In this document: piece after piece, positions 44,432-54,066 of the stretch
How the letters are laid out: each line of letters begins with the position of its first letter
Position numbering within the stretch: position 1 is the stretch's first letter
Assembly (NCBI GenBank): GCA_963785425.1
Contig: CAWAVG010000004.1
Location: 1,302,001-1,366,000, forward strand
Length of the DNA: 64,000 bases
Reading direction: 5' to 3'
DNA from: RYN-133 sp963785425
Lineage (GTDB): Bacteria > Actinomycetota > Actinomycetes > Mycobacteriales > Jatrophihabitantaceae
Notes under the pieces: model-generated
Told to the model about the DNA's origin: nothing
What the model saw: the letters and a program-made list of their open reading frames with translations, nothing else
Database searches by the model: none
Translations under genes and position numbers: made by a program

Positions 44432-45064
44432 GCAGGTCGATGAGCTGCTGCGTCGGTGGGCGGCTGAGAAACGCGCTCAGGCACCCGCCCTGCGCCCGGC
44501 CATGCGCAGCTCGCGTGCCGCGCGAGGCCGCAGACGTTGGGTCGTCGCCGCACTCGGTGCAGCGGCAGCCATCGCTGCCGTATTTGCCGCTGTGACCCTG
44601 TCTGACCACCACAACCCAGCGGGCGGTAGCCGGCACCACTTCGGTCTCAATCCCGGATGTGGCGACGACGCCTCCCTCGAAGCGATCGGCTCGAGTGCCA
44701 TTGAGCAAGTCTCGGCCGCAGCCGGTGGTCCGTTCATGGTCACCGGGAGGTTGCGCGTCAACCACTTCTCGGTCAGAGCCGTCACCCAGTAGAGATCATC
44801 GTGGGAACTCCTGGCGCGCTTGAGGGGGTGTGGGGCCGGACCGCCTCGGCACCGCCACGGGCAATCTCCCGCCCTGAGAACCAGCTCGCCGCCAAGACCT
44901 TCCACGCAGGCCTGCATAACGGCGCCAAGTTGAGCCTGTCCGGGTCGGATCTCCCGCCCGGCCGCTACCGAGTCTTCGGACTGCTGAACGTGACCAACTC
45001 GGCTGCCTGCAACGGACGAGCAGGACACGAGATCAGTCAATTCGCAACGCTGACCGTTTCCTGA
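44415..45064 (+). pseudogene. Anti-sigma-like membrane protein, frame broken
   Basis: The first frame (44415-44792) has a helical N-terminus (EQVDELLRRWAAEKRAQ) and a single transmembrane helix (WVVAALGAAAAIAAVFAAV), then an outside domain to RVNHFSVRAVTQ and a stop. A second frame (44801-45064) continues an outside-type domain: FHAGLHNGAKLSLSGSDLPP and RVFGLLNVTNSAAC. They are probably one protein with a slip at about 44.77-44.80 kb, or two short ones. No zinc-binding anti-sigma motif is seen. Start overlaps the sigma gene. Confidence 0.55.
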
Positions 45065-45097
45065 CGAAGGACGGCATACTCCGGCGGTCATCCTTCG

Positions 45098-46616
45098 CTA
45101 CCGGATCTCGGCAAATCCGGTCGTTTGATCATGGGGGAGCGGGTCAGATCCGGTCGTTTGATGAAGGTGGTTTCGGGTCGGGTCGTTGAGTTTCGCGCGG
45201 TGTGTCCGGGGCGGGGTGGTGCTGGTCTGAGTGGCGGCGTTAGTGGTGCGAGCGCGGTTGGGGGTCAGGTGTTGTCGGTTGCGGATGGTGTCGAGTGCGG
45301 TGATGGTGGCGGCGTCGGCGTGGGGGAGGGTGTGCAGGTATTGCTCGGTGGTGGTGAGTCGGGCGTGGCCCATGCGGTCTTTGACTGGCTTGGAGGTCGG
45401 CGCCGCCGGCGAGGAGCCAGGAGGCGTGGGCGTGGCGCAGGTCGTGGACGCGGACGTGGAAGGGGAGTCCGGCGTTGTGGAGGGCGGGTTCCCAGATGTG
45501 TCGGCGGAACCAGGTGCGCGAGATGTGCCTTTCGCCGTCGGTCGCGTTGGCCGTGTGGGGTCGGCGGGATGTTCGGGTGGGGTCGGTGCCGGTTTTGCGG
45601 CGTTGGGCGCGGTAGGTGGCGTAGGCGTCGCGGCAGTGTTGGCAGCGACATGGTGCCATGTTGTAGGCGGTGAGGGTGCCGTGGCAGTAGGTGTGTCCCG
45701 CCGCGTTCGGCTCGGTGAACCCGAGTGTGTTCTCGTCGCTGGAGGGCGTGTTCTCGCGCTGCTTCGCGGCTAGTGGTGGAGCGGGGAAGACCAGGTCGGA
45801 GAGGGTCTTGCCGTGGACATGCTCGGTGAGGAGGTCGCGGATGTGGCGGGACAGGCCGAGGCGGCGGGGTTGTTTGTCTTTGGGGTAGTTCTTGATCAGG
45901 AACCGGTCGCCGGTGGGGTGAAACTTCGCCGGGATCTCGATCACCGTCCGGGACACGGCGAGCAGCCCGTGCTGTAGGTCGAGGTCACCGACGCGCAGTT
46001 CGACGAGTTCGCCCCAGCGCAGCCCGGTTTCGACGTCGGTCTCCACCAGCAGTCGCAGCTCGGGGGTGGGCAGTGCGGCGTGGATGGCGGCGAACTGGTC
46101 GGGGGTGATGATCCGCCGTGTCGCGGGTGGCACGGTCGGTGCTTTGATCCCGGCGCACGGGTTCAGCGTGGTGATCTGGTCGTTGAAGGCGGTGGTGAAG
46201 ATCGCCGACAACACGGCCAGGCAGTGTTTGACGGTGGCCGGCTTGACGCCGGCGTCCTTCAAAGAGGCGATCCAGGCGCGGATGTCGGCGGGCAATATGG
46301 CGATCATCCTGTAGCCGCCGAAGACGGGCAGGATGTGCTTGTCCAGCACGTAGCGGTAGTTCTGCCTAGTGGTCAGTTCGATCTGATGATTCGGGAACCA
46401 CTCCTGTTCGACGTAGCGGGCGAACAGTTGCCGGCTGCGCCCGGAATCGGTGTGCCGGCCCTTCGCGGTGTCAGCTTCGGCACGCTGCCACGCCCGGTCG
46501 GCATCTCGACGACTGGCGTAGGTGCCGGCCGAGCGGCGCCGGCCGGTGACGTCGTCGTAGTAGGCGGTGTAGCGGGCCTTGCCGTCGCCGCCGATCCGTT
46601 TGCGTGCTTGCCCCAC
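45098..46616 (-). pseudogene. Tyrosine-recombinase integrase of the island, frameshifted before the catalytic Tyr
   Basis: N-terminal AP2-like arm-binding region (GGDGKARYTAYYDDVTGRRRSAG), SAM-like core-binding region (LFARYVEQEWFPNHQIE ... TVKHCLAVLSAIFTTAF), then catalytic residues: Arg in TGLRWGELVELR and the H-x-x-R motif in VHDLRHAHASWLLAGGA. One extra C near 45380 shifts the frame, so MGHARLTTTEQYLHTLPHAD with the catalytic Tyr is in another frame. A Cys-rich insert (YCHG ... PCRCQHC) lies between the two catalytic halves. GTG at 46616 is a possible start. The gene adjoins attR. Confidence 0.88.
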
Positions 46617-46817
46617 CGCAACACTCCGATCCCGATCGGGGATCGTGCCGGAAGCGGTTGAACTGTTTGACCCTGATTCGACCCTGCAACCCGCCGCCAC
46701 TGCGCGACACGAGCTGACAGCCGATGACAGTGCACGGCACGGAATCCCTTATCCCATAAGGCGATCCTATCGCGGAGGTCCCGTATTTCAAGGGCCCGAC
46801 GAACCGGTGCCCCCGGG

Positions 46818-46847
46818 CTGGCAGTGTGGGGGTCAGGTTTCGAGTCC
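46818..46847 (+). repeat. Probable attR: decayed 3' half of tRNA-Ala
   Basis: CTGGCAGTGTGGGGGTCAGG is identical to the tRNA from its anticodon loop on; TTCGAGTCC follows after a one-base slip. The acceptor 3' strand is no longer recognisable. It lies about 200 bp from the presumed integrase start. Confidence 0.8.
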
Positions 46848-46965
46848 TTTCTGTCCGAGGAGCGTCCAGAAATTACCGCGGAGAGCTCAAGCCGACGCGC
46901 CTACTTCACCTGTCGGTTGTCATGGATTGCGATCATCGTTGCCCCGAGACAGGCCGCAAGGCGGT

Positions 46966-48312
46966 TCAGATGCGCGCGGTCGGCTCGATCGCCAGCCGCC
47001 ACTGTGCGGGAGTGAGCGGCTTCCCGTTGTTCGACATCTCGCAACGCCATGCGTTCCGGGCGAACGACACTTGGGTCACGTCGCCGCCGTTCAGCGATGC
47101 CGTGCCCGAAGCGCCGGGGGCGATGATCGTGTTGTCGTGACACGACCCCGCCAGCGGGATCACCACGTTGTCGAGCTTGCGCTTGCGGGCCTGCCAGCAG
47201 ATTCCGTTCAAGGTCGCAATGACGGTCGCGCCGGCCACCTCGGTCGCGCCGTCGGAGTCGCAGACGTTGATCTCCGCGCCCTTGAGCAGCGACGGGCTCG
47301 CTCCCCGCGCGGTGGTCTGCTCGACGCAGTTGCCGACGAGCGTTCCGCCGAACAGCTTCGACCCGTGCCCGATCTCGAACCGCACTCCGTCGGCTGAGTT
47401 GCCGAAGATCTTCGGGCGGCTGATGGTCTCATCCGTGTTACCGCTGTCGTGCCACATGCCGACGCCCCGGTTGCCGATCGCAGTGCAGTCATTGGTGTGA
47501 CCGCCGGTGCAGCGCGCCCACTTGAACCCGCCGGACTCCCAATCAAGAATGCGGTACTTCGCATCCGGGTTGTTGCGCAGAAACTGCCGCCCCTCGACGA
47601 CGTCGCCCCTGCAGCCGTAGCGGGCCATCCCGAGCTGGCCGTTCTCGAGATCGGTGCCGCCCTGCACGAGCGTGGCCGTCGTGGCGTAGTTGAGGGTGAG
47701 GCCGCGAGCGTGGTTCCAGCGGGTATCGACGTCGACCAGGGTGGCGTCACTGTTCGCGGTGAACGCTCCCGTCTGCGACTTGTTCGCGCACCTTTGCACC
47801 ATCAGCCCACGCACCGTCACCCCCGGCGCGTTGAGGAGAAACCCGTATCGGGCGACGGCCATCTCCATCGCGTTCGCCGTGGGATCGTCGGCGACCCAGA
47901 TGCGGTTCGCGCGATAGTCCTGGAAGAACGTCCCCGGCACGAGCTCACCGAGGTGCATCACGCGTTTCAGCGGCGCACCGTCGGCCCACATGTCCTCGCA
48001 GCACTGACAGACTTCGGCGTTGTTCCCGGTCAGCCCGCTCGGCTTCTCGGGCTGGCCCGGATCGGTGTAGGGCTCGGGGAGCCAGCCGTCGAGCGTCCAT
48101 CGGCCGCCACCTTGCGGCGCCCAGCCCGCGTCCAGTACGACCGCACCGTCGACGACGGTGTCATCGCCGATGATCTCCGTGACGCCGCCGCCGACGATCG
48201 GCGGCGCGGTGACCCGAAACGTGCCAGAAGGGAGCACGACCGTGCCCGAGCCGTTGGCGAGAAGAGCGTTCAGGTCGGCCTGCCCGCTGCCCGGCGAGAT
48301 GTTCCCAGTCAT
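46966..48312 (-). CDS. Right-handed beta-helix (pectin-lyase fold) protein
   Basis: 448 residues from the ATG at 48312 (or ten more from 48342). Repeated short strands with N/G/V turns, such as GVTVRGLMVQRCANKSQTG, SDATLVDVDTRWNHARG and DNTIIAPGASGTASLNGG, give the beta-helix pattern. CQCCEDMWADG near residue 105 adds a Cys cluster. No signal peptide. Beta-helix proteins of this type bind or cut polysaccharides or are fibre-like. It follows the Tat-exported repeat protein and overlaps it if the longer start is used, so the two are co-expressed. Confidence 0.75.
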   Translation of the reverse strand: MTGNISPGSGQADLNALLANGSGTVVLPSGTFRVTAPPIVGGGVTEIIGDDTVVDGAVVLDAGWAPQGGGRWTLDGWLPEPYTDPGQPEKPSGLTGNNAEVCQCCEDMWADGAPLKRVMHLGELVPGTFFQDYRANRIWVADDPTANAMEMAVARYGFLLNAPGVTVRGLMVQRCANKSQTGAFTANSDATLVDVDTRWNHARGLTLNYATTATLVQGGTDLENGQLGMARYGCRGDVVEGRQFLRNNPDAKYRILDWESGGFKWARCTGGHTNDCTAIGNRGVGMWHDSGNTDETISRPKIFGNSADGVRFEIGHGSKLFGGTLVGNCVEQTTARGASPSLLKGAEINVCDSDGATEVAGATVIATLNGICWQARKRKLDNVVIPLAGSCHDNTIIAPGASGTASLNGGDVTQVSFARNAWRCEMSNNGKPLTPAQWRLAIEPTARI

Positions 48313-48323
48313 GCTCGAGGACG

Positions 48324-49577
48324 TCAGTTGATCATCAGCCAACCGAGCGGGGTGGGCCTGGACGCCCGACGCTTGAGCGTCACGGTGAAGCGATTGTTGA
48401 CGCTGTCGACCGTCACTCCCGACACCGCTGAGCCGTCATCCGTCTGTGCGGTTGCCACCACGAACGAGGACGGGGTCACCTCGACACCGGGATCGATCAC
48501 GACGGTGCGAGCGGTCCTCGGCACTGTCGCGATGCCGGCGACCTGCGCGACGCACACGCGGCCGTCGACGAACAGCGCATTCGCCGTCCCTACCTCGGCG
48601 ACGAAATGGCCGGCAGTACCGTTCGCCGCGGATACAACGCCCGCGACCGCGTCACCGCTCGTCGCCGCGCCCGACACACCCTGGCCGGAGGTCGCGTATC
48701 CCTTCACCCCTGCAGCCGAGCGACTCTGGCCGTACACACCGATGCCGTCCGCACTTCCCCACCCGCGGACTCCGACCCGCTCGCCGGGCCCTTCGAAGTC
48801 GGGCAGATCCGGGTCGGGGCGAACGACAGCCGACCCGGCCACGCCGGTCAGTGGCCGGTCGTACGCGAGCTCGCCTCCGTACGTCACAGCGTGGATCGCA
48901 TCGGCCGTCTCACAACGTGCCGTGATGGCCGGGCCGTAGAGACTCGATTCCGCTACGACCCCGACTCCTTTGTCAGAGTGCGCGTTCATTGCGGGCCCGT
49001 AGATCGAGTTGGATTCCAATCCGGCGCCATAGGCGGAGAACGCCGTCACGCCGCTGCCGTAGAAGGAATCTCCTTTGACTCCGGTGCCGTAGGAGGAATC
49101 TCCTCGAACGCCGGTTCCGGACTCGTCGCTGGGCCCGCTGACGCCCAGCGCGCCCGTCGTGCCACCGGCGTCGCCGACGATCATCGCGGTGCCCTGACTT
49201 GGGACCGTGATGTCCCTACCACGGGCGGTCACGCCGAATCCGTACGAAAGATCGTCGTCGGACAGCCACAGTTCTGTGGGTACCGTCGCCACCGGGACGG
49301 TACCGGCGGTATTTCCCGCCACGATGGCCTCACCCTGAGCGGATGCCTCGCCAGCGGCACCTCCTGCGGCCAACGCCACGCCGCCGACACCGGCCGCGGC
49401 GAGCTTGAGCAGTCCGCGACGCGACGTCAGGGCAGTCGGACGGTCGGGGGCGGTCGCCGGCGTCGGCGCGCGATCGACCACGCGCCGCTCGAGCGCGGCC
49501 AGTCTCGATTCCTGCCGCTCGATGATCTCCGCCTGACGCCTGGTCGTCTGCAGCAGCTCAGCAACGATGTCGTCCAC
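48324..49577 (-). CDS. Tat-exported protein with glycine-rich repeats and N-terminal coiled coil
   Basis: 417 residues. Residues 3-35 form a charged coiled coil (EIIERQESRLAALERRV). A twin-arginine signal SRRGLLKLAAAGVGGVALAAG starts at about residue 52, unusually far in. The middle has repeats of a GxGVxGxSxYG type (TGVRGDSSYG, TGVKGDSFYG, SGVTAFSAYG, AGLESNSIYG, VGVVAESSLYG). A compact C-terminal domain (VTVDSVNNRFTVTLKRR) follows. No family assignment. Co-directional with and just upstream of the beta-helix gene. Confidence 0.75.
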   Translation of the reverse strand: MDDIVAELLQTTRRQAEIIERQESRLAALERRVVDRAPTPATAPDRPTALTSRRGLLKLAAAGVGGVALAAGGAAGEASAQGEAIVAGNTAGTVPVATVPTELWLSDDDLSYGFGVTARGRDITVPSQGTAMIVGDAGGTTGALGVSGPSDESGTGVRGDSSYGTGVKGDSFYGSGVTAFSAYGAGLESNSIYGPAMNAHSDKGVGVVAESSLYGPAITARCETADAIHAVTYGGELAYDRPLTGVAGSAVVRPDPDLPDFEGPGERVGVRGWGSADGIGVYGQSRSAAGVKGYATSGQGVSGAATSGDAVAGVVSAANGTAGHFVAEVGTANALFVDGRVCVAQVAGIATVPRTARTVVIDPGVEVTPSSFVVATAQTDDGSAVSGVTVDSVNNRFTVTLKRRASRPTPLGWLMIN

Positions 49578-49680
49578 GATTCCCCCTACATCCCCGCGAA
49601 ATCACGTGAACGTGATGAAGGGATGGTAGGCGCGACCGGACGGCGGAGGGCCCGGCGGGGACAGGCCCACCGGCAAAGTC

Positions 49681-50550
49681 TCAGATGGGCATTGCCAGGA
49701 AGGGCGACGAATATTCGGGATCGTCGCGTAGGGCGTCCTCCGCCGTCGCTGGATCGAGGCGGTCCTGTTCAGCTGCGACGATCATTCCCAGCAGGTGGAC
49801 GTCGCCGGCGGTCGCCAGGCCGGTGATCTCTTCGTGGGCGAGTACCCACGAGACCGCGGCACGGATGCGTTCTGCCTCGTCGAGGGGTTCGTACCAGGTC
49901 GCGTAGGGATGCTCGCCGTCCGGGTCGGGCCAGTTGCGGCGGGAGACCGACTTGATGGTCATCAGGCCGGCGTCCTGGGTGCGCACCTCGGCAACGAGCG
50001 CGTCGTAGGCGTCGCGGAACTCATCTTCTCGCCACAGCACCGGGTTCAGCGGGGTCAGGACGGTCGCGAACGGGTAGCGGCGCAGCGCTTCGAGGTGGGT
50101 CGCCGCGGCCGTGCGGCCGTGGCCGGTGATGCCGACCGCGCCGACCATGCCCTCGTCGAGCGCGCGCACGGCCGACTCGAGCGCTCCACCGTTGCCGGTG
50201 ACCGCGTCGAGCGTGTCGAGGTCGCCGACGGCGTGAAGTTGCAAAAGATCGACCCGGTCGACCTGCAGCCGCTCGAGGGAACGGTTGATGGACGCCCACG
50301 CACGCTCGGCCGGTCGTTCCTCGACCTTGGTGGCGAGGAAGATCTGGTCGCGGATCCGGCTCATCCACGGGCCCAGGCGCAGCTCCGCGTCGCCGTAGCT
50401 CGCTGCGACGTCGAAGTGATTGATCCCGGCGTCCAGGGCCTGCTGCACCGACCGGTCGGCCGTGTCCTGGTCGACCTCGGACAGCGCCGCGGCGCCGTAG
50501 ATCAGGACGGAGCTTTCGTGTCCGAGCCGACCGAGCCTGCGACGTTCCAT
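49681..50550 (-). CDS. Aldo/keto reductase
   Basis: 289 residues. Catalytic Asp and Tyr are in HFDVAASYGDAE (about residues 45-56), Lys in FLATKVEE, and the His position in LLQLHAVGD. The C-terminal part carries a longer insertion than average (WPDPDGEHPYATWYEPL). NADPH-dependent reduction of aldehydes or ketones is the family role; substrate unknown. Start ATG at 50550 with GGAGGCA upstream. Divergent from the 50670 gene. Confidence 0.9.
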   Translation of the reverse strand: MERRRLGRLGHESSVLIYGAAALSEVDQDTADRSVQQALDAGINHFDVAASYGDAELRLGPWMSRIRDQIFLATKVEERPAERAWASINRSLERLQVDRVDLLQLHAVGDLDTLDAVTGNGGALESAVRALDEGMVGAVGITGHGRTAAATHLEALRRYPFATVLTPLNPVLWREDEFRDAYDALVAEVRTQDAGLMTIKSVSRRNWPDPDGEHPYATWYEPLDEAERIRAAVSWVLAHEEITGLATAGDVHLLGMIVAAEQDRLDPATAEDALRDDPEYSSPFLAMPI

Positions 50551-50669
50551 GACGGTGCCTCCTCAACAGCGGTGCCGCTATGACGTACCTACCCCGATGA
50601 TGCCCTCCGACTGCGGACAGGTGTGGCCCTAGGCTGCTCAAAGATGCGGACGGCCGATCGGAGGCGGCG

Positions 50670-52145
50670 ATGCCCGGCGACGAGGTTGGCGTGCTGATCC
50701 CGGCCGATGCAAGTGGCCGGCGCAGCAGTTCGGCGCTGGGCCGCGCGGTCGTAGCGGACGCGCTGCGTGAAGTCGATCCCGTCGGGGCTGCCGGCGCCGA
50801 GCGCGAGAGCAACTGGCGCAGCGGCTACCCGGAGCACTTCCGTCGCGTCCTGGAGGCGGGCCTGCAGTCGCACCAGGCCGCGGTGCGGATCGCGTCCGAC
50901 GGCCTGGACTCCTTGCAGCGACGGATGCAGTACCGCCCGCGGGACGGCAGCGAGCAACCGCTCGACACGATCGACTGGGACCAGGACGGACCGTCGTTGT
51001 CGACCGAGGAAGTCCGCGGTGACGGCGAGGCGGAGACGCAGTTCAGCCTGCCGCTGGGCGGCGACCGGTTGACCGGGGACGCATTGGCCCGGCAGCTCGA
51101 ATCCTGGGCAGCGGCAGGCGTGTTGGAGCAATCCGCCGTTGATGCCGTGCGAGCGGTGATGGCGCACCCCGAGTGGTTGCGGCTGGACGGCCACACGGTC
51201 GTCGTGCTCGGCGCCGGGGCCGAGATGGGACCGCTGCCGGCCCTGCTGCGGTGGGGAGCCCGCGTCGCCGCGGTCGACCTGCCCGCGCCAGCAATCTGGC
51301 GGCGCGTGCTGGCAGCCGGTCGCGGTCGGGCCGGCACCTTGCTCGTGCCGGTTGCCGCCGGATCGGTCAGCGCCGATTCTGTCGCCGATCGTGCCGGGGT
51401 CGACGTGTTGTCGGAGCTGCGTGCGGCCGCGCACTGGATCACGAACCTCGAGGGCCGCATCGTGCTCGGCAACTACGTTTATGCCGACGGAGTGACCAAC
51501 CTGCGGCTGTCGGCCGCGGTCGACGCGCTCACCGTGGCGCTGCAGGACGCGCGTCCCGACCTGGCGCTTGCCTTCCTCGCGACACCGACCGACGTGTTCG
51601 CGGTATCCAAGGACGTCATGGCGCATTCGCTACGGGCCTACGACAATCGCTCGCGGACGTCGAAGCTTCTGGCGCAGCCGTTGCGGGCCATGTCTGCCGG
51701 CCGGCTGCTACGACGGCAGTACGTGCCGGGCGTGGAACCAGGCGTGCACGACGCGCTCGTCACACAGCAGGGACCGAACTACGCGCTGGCCAAACGGGTG
51801 CAGCGATGGCGAGCGACGGTTGCCCGCGATGCAGGCGGCACGGTGTCGATGAACGTCGCGCCGCCGACCCGAACCCGGTCGGTGGTCAAGAACCGTGCGC
51901 TGGCCGCTGCCTACGCCAGCGCACATCGTTTCGGCATCACGGTCTTCGAGCCGGCAACGGCGAACACGCTGATGGCAGCGCTGCTCGTCGCCGACCTGCA
52001 CACCGCCGGCGGCCCTGCGCACGAGCACGCATGGCAGGACGAGGGGCATGCCGCGGTGCACGGCGGCCTGTGGCGCGGTCCGTACCGGCCGCGCAGCGCT
52101 CTCGGACTTGCGGCCGTGCTCGGCTACGGTGCATCACGCACCTGA
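50670..52145 (+). CDS. Conserved actinobacterial protein with Rossmann-like segment
   Basis: 491 residues, no function known to me. The middle has VVVLGAGAEMGPLPALLRWGARVAAVDLP, a nucleotide-binding glycine pattern (GAGAEMG) with an acidic strand end, as in NAD(P)-binding folds. The N-terminal 150 residues are mostly helical; the C-terminal part has RTRSVVKNRALAAAYASAHRFG and HEHAWQDEGHAAVHGGLWR with several His. No signal peptide. Similar proteins occur across actinomycetes as single genes. An SDR- or dehydrogenase-like role is a guess. Confidence 0.75.
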   Translation: MPGDEVGVLIPADASGRRSSSALGRAVVADALREVDPVGAAGAERESNWRSGYPEHFRRVLEAGLQSHQAAVRIASDGLDSLQRRMQYRPRDGSEQPLDTIDWDQDGPSLSTEEVRGDGEAETQFSLPLGGDRLTGDALARQLESWAAAGVLEQSAVDAVRAVMAHPEWLRLDGHTVVVLGAGAEMGPLPALLRWGARVAAVDLPAPAIWRRVLAAGRGRAGTLLVPVAAGSVSADSVADRAGVDVLSELRAAAHWITNLEGRIVLGNYVYADGVTNLRLSAAVDALTVALQDARPDLALAFLATPTDVFAVSKDVMAHSLRAYDNRSRTSKLLAQPLRAMSAGRLLRRQYVPGVEPGVHDALVTQQGPNYALAKRVQRWRATVARDAGGTVSMNVAPPTRTRSVVKNRALAAAYASAHRFGITVFEPATANTLMAALLVADLHTAGGPAHEHAWQDEGHAAVHGGLWRGPYRPRSALGLAAVLGYGASRT

Positions 52146-52245
52146 CCAAGGTTCTCGACCCAACAGCGACCGAGACACCCGCGTATAGATCGGCCGGGAT
52201 GCGCGGAGATCGTCCTGCACATCGAGACAGTTTGGGAGGGTGCGG

Positions 52246-53598
52246 TCAGGTCGGACTCTCCACGCCATGCTCGTGACGGGTCAGCGACCGGTTGATCCAG
52301 TCCAGGTCGGCATCGGCCATGTCGTCGTCCGCGCCGTTTCTCATCAACGTTGGCAGGAGCGCACGGTAGCCCTGCACCTGGTACAGCGCTCCGACGACCA
52401 ATCCCAGTGCTGCGGCCTCGCGGAGGGACTCGTCCGACCCTCCGGTCGACCATGCCGCGACGTATGCCTCGACCAGGCTGCGGCGCCTGGAGATGTCGCG
52501 TGTCCGGAAGATGTAGGTCGCGAGGTCGATGAACGGGTGCGACACAGCGGCGTCGCTCCAGTCGAAGACACGCGTTGTTCCCCGACCGTGCACGACGTTC
52601 CAGGGGTGGAAGTCGCCGTGCACCAGCGACGGGCCGGGACCGATCGCGTCGAGGCGCAGGCACGACTCGACCAGGGCAGGGGATGTCGCCAGCCATCGCT
52701 CACGCAGCTCGGCGGGCATCCGCTCGAGCAGAGCGGTGTCTGCGCTCAACTCCTCGACCCAGACGGCCAGGCCGGCGAGGGAACGGACCGGGAGCCCAAG
52801 ACGAACGAGCTCGTCCGTACGAGACAGCATCGACCGCTGGAGTGCGGCATGCGTCACGATGCCCTGAGACCACAGTGACTCCCCTTGCTCGCCCAGCTCG
52901 GGAGCACCGAGGTCGCGCATCAGCAGCCATCCCTGCAGCTCGTCGGCGGCGAGCACCTCCGGCATGACGCCCGGCATCAACCGGGCAAGGGCCTGCGTCA
53001 GCGCTGCCTCACGACGGAAGAGATCGACAGGGCACTTGAAGAACACATCACCCCCGGCGGACGGGGCGCGCAGTACCACCGACAGACCCCAGAGCTGGTG
53101 TTGCCGTGGAGCGCCGACGGCGGGTCGTCCGATCGCCGCCATCTGCTCGACCATCCACATGGACGCGCGTGCGAACCAGCCAGGCAGCGACCATGCGGGT
53201 CGCAACGGCGACCACCCGTCCCCGCGCTCGCGGACCCACGCGGCGACCGCGGCCCGGGATGTCTCCGGCTCCAGTCGCGCGATCGCCTGCGCATCGAGTT
53301 CCAGCCAGGTCCAGCCGGGAGCGGGCGCCGCCCGCATGGCATCGCATTCCACCAGCAACACAGCGGCCGAAATCATGACGGTCCGGAGCACCACCGTCTT
53401 GTCGGGGTCCAGGACGTCGACAGCGGCGAGCATCTCCGACACCAGCGGCTCCGCGTCGGACAGCGAAACGGTCGGCAACCGGGCAGGCGCGTTCGACCCG
53501 AGAGGCGGATCGCCGTCGACGACCATGACCGCCGTGCGCTCGGGATGGGGCACCAGGAAACTGACCTGGCAGCTCTCGGCCGGCCGGGGGTTCGTCAT
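52246..53598 (-). CDS. Aminoglycoside-phosphotransferase-like kinase
   Basis: 450 residues. The C-terminal two thirds are an APH-type kinase fold: LVHGDFHPWNVVHG is the catalytic loop (Asp in HGDFHPWN), and VFDWSDAAVSHPFIDLATY has the metal-binding Asp. The N-terminal 160 residues are extra and unassigned. Family members phosphorylate aminoglycosides, choline, homoserine or other small molecules; resistance cannot be concluded. Its ATG overlaps the stop of the GNAT gene (ATGA), so it is the third gene of the amidohydrolase operon. Confidence 0.85.
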   Translation of the reverse strand: MTNPRPAESCQVSFLVPHPERTAVMVVDGDPPLGSNAPARLPTVSLSDAEPLVSEMLAAVDVLDPDKTVVLRTVMISAAVLLVECDAMRAAPAPGWTWLELDAQAIARLEPETSRAAVAAWVRERGDGWSPLRPAWSLPGWFARASMWMVEQMAAIGRPAVGAPRQHQLWGLSVVLRAPSAGGDVFFKCPVDLFRREAALTQALARLMPGVMPEVLAADELQGWLLMRDLGAPELGEQGESLWSQGIVTHAALQRSMLSRTDELVRLGLPVRSLAGLAVWVEELSADTALLERMPAELRERWLATSPALVESCLRLDAIGPGPSLVHGDFHPWNVVHGRGTTRVFDWSDAAVSHPFIDLATYIFRTRDISRRRSLVEAYVAAWSTGGSDESLREAAALGLVVGALYQVQGYRALLPTLMRNGADDDMADADLDWINRSLTRHEHGVESPT

Positions 53599-54059
53599 GT
53601 ACGCGGTGGCTGTAGCGGGTCGTTCGCGACCCAGCGGTAGCGGTTCACGCCAGGCAGTGCGACGGCGCCCAGGCTCGCGTAGAAGCGCTCAGCGGTGGCG
53701 TTTCCGATCGTCACGTCCCACTCGATGCGGCCGTCGGTCTGGCTGCGCAGATGGTCCATCAACTCTCGCGCTACTCCTGATCTGCGGTGCGCTTCCACGA
53801 CGTAGAGGTCTTCGAGCCAGATGCCGGACGTTCGCGCCCACGACGAGAACGTGCGGTACCACATTGCGAGGCCGGCGAATGAGGCGTCGTCGCGCTCGGC
53901 GATGGTCACTCGGACGAACGCGGCCCTGCCGAACAAGACCTCGTCGAGCTCGTCGATTGCCGAGTCGGCGCGGCTCACGGATGCTTCGCTCAGGGCGTGC
54001 GCCTCGAGCGTCTGCCGGATGACCGGCAGGTCGGACGGGAGCGCTTGGCGGATCGACAC
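53595..54059 (-). CDS. GNAT-family N-acetyltransferase
   Basis: 154 residues from the GTG at 54059 (N-terminus MSIRQALPSDLPVI, typical for the family; a longer start would reach into the amidohydrolase gene). LEDLYVVEAHRRSGVARELMDHL is the acetyl-CoA region (RRSGVA) and NATAERFYASLGAVAL the C-terminal signature. Close in style to the small diamine/amino acid acetyltransferase group. Second gene of the operon, eight bases after the amidohydrolase stop and ATGA-coupled to the kinase-like gene. Confidence 0.87.
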   Translation of the reverse strand: MSIRQALPSDLPVIRQTLEAHALSEASVSRADSAIDELDEVLFGRAAFVRVTIAERDDASFAGLAMWYRTFSSWARTSGIWLEDLYVVEAHRRSGVARELMDHLRSQTDGRIEWDVTIGNATAERFYASLGAVALPGVNRYRWVANDPLQPPRT

Positions 54060-54066
54060 GGCTGAC

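Noticed and set aside
52246..53598. Calling an antibiotic-resistance gene
   Set aside because: The kinase fold is clear but the substrate set is broad and no resistance-specific signature is present.
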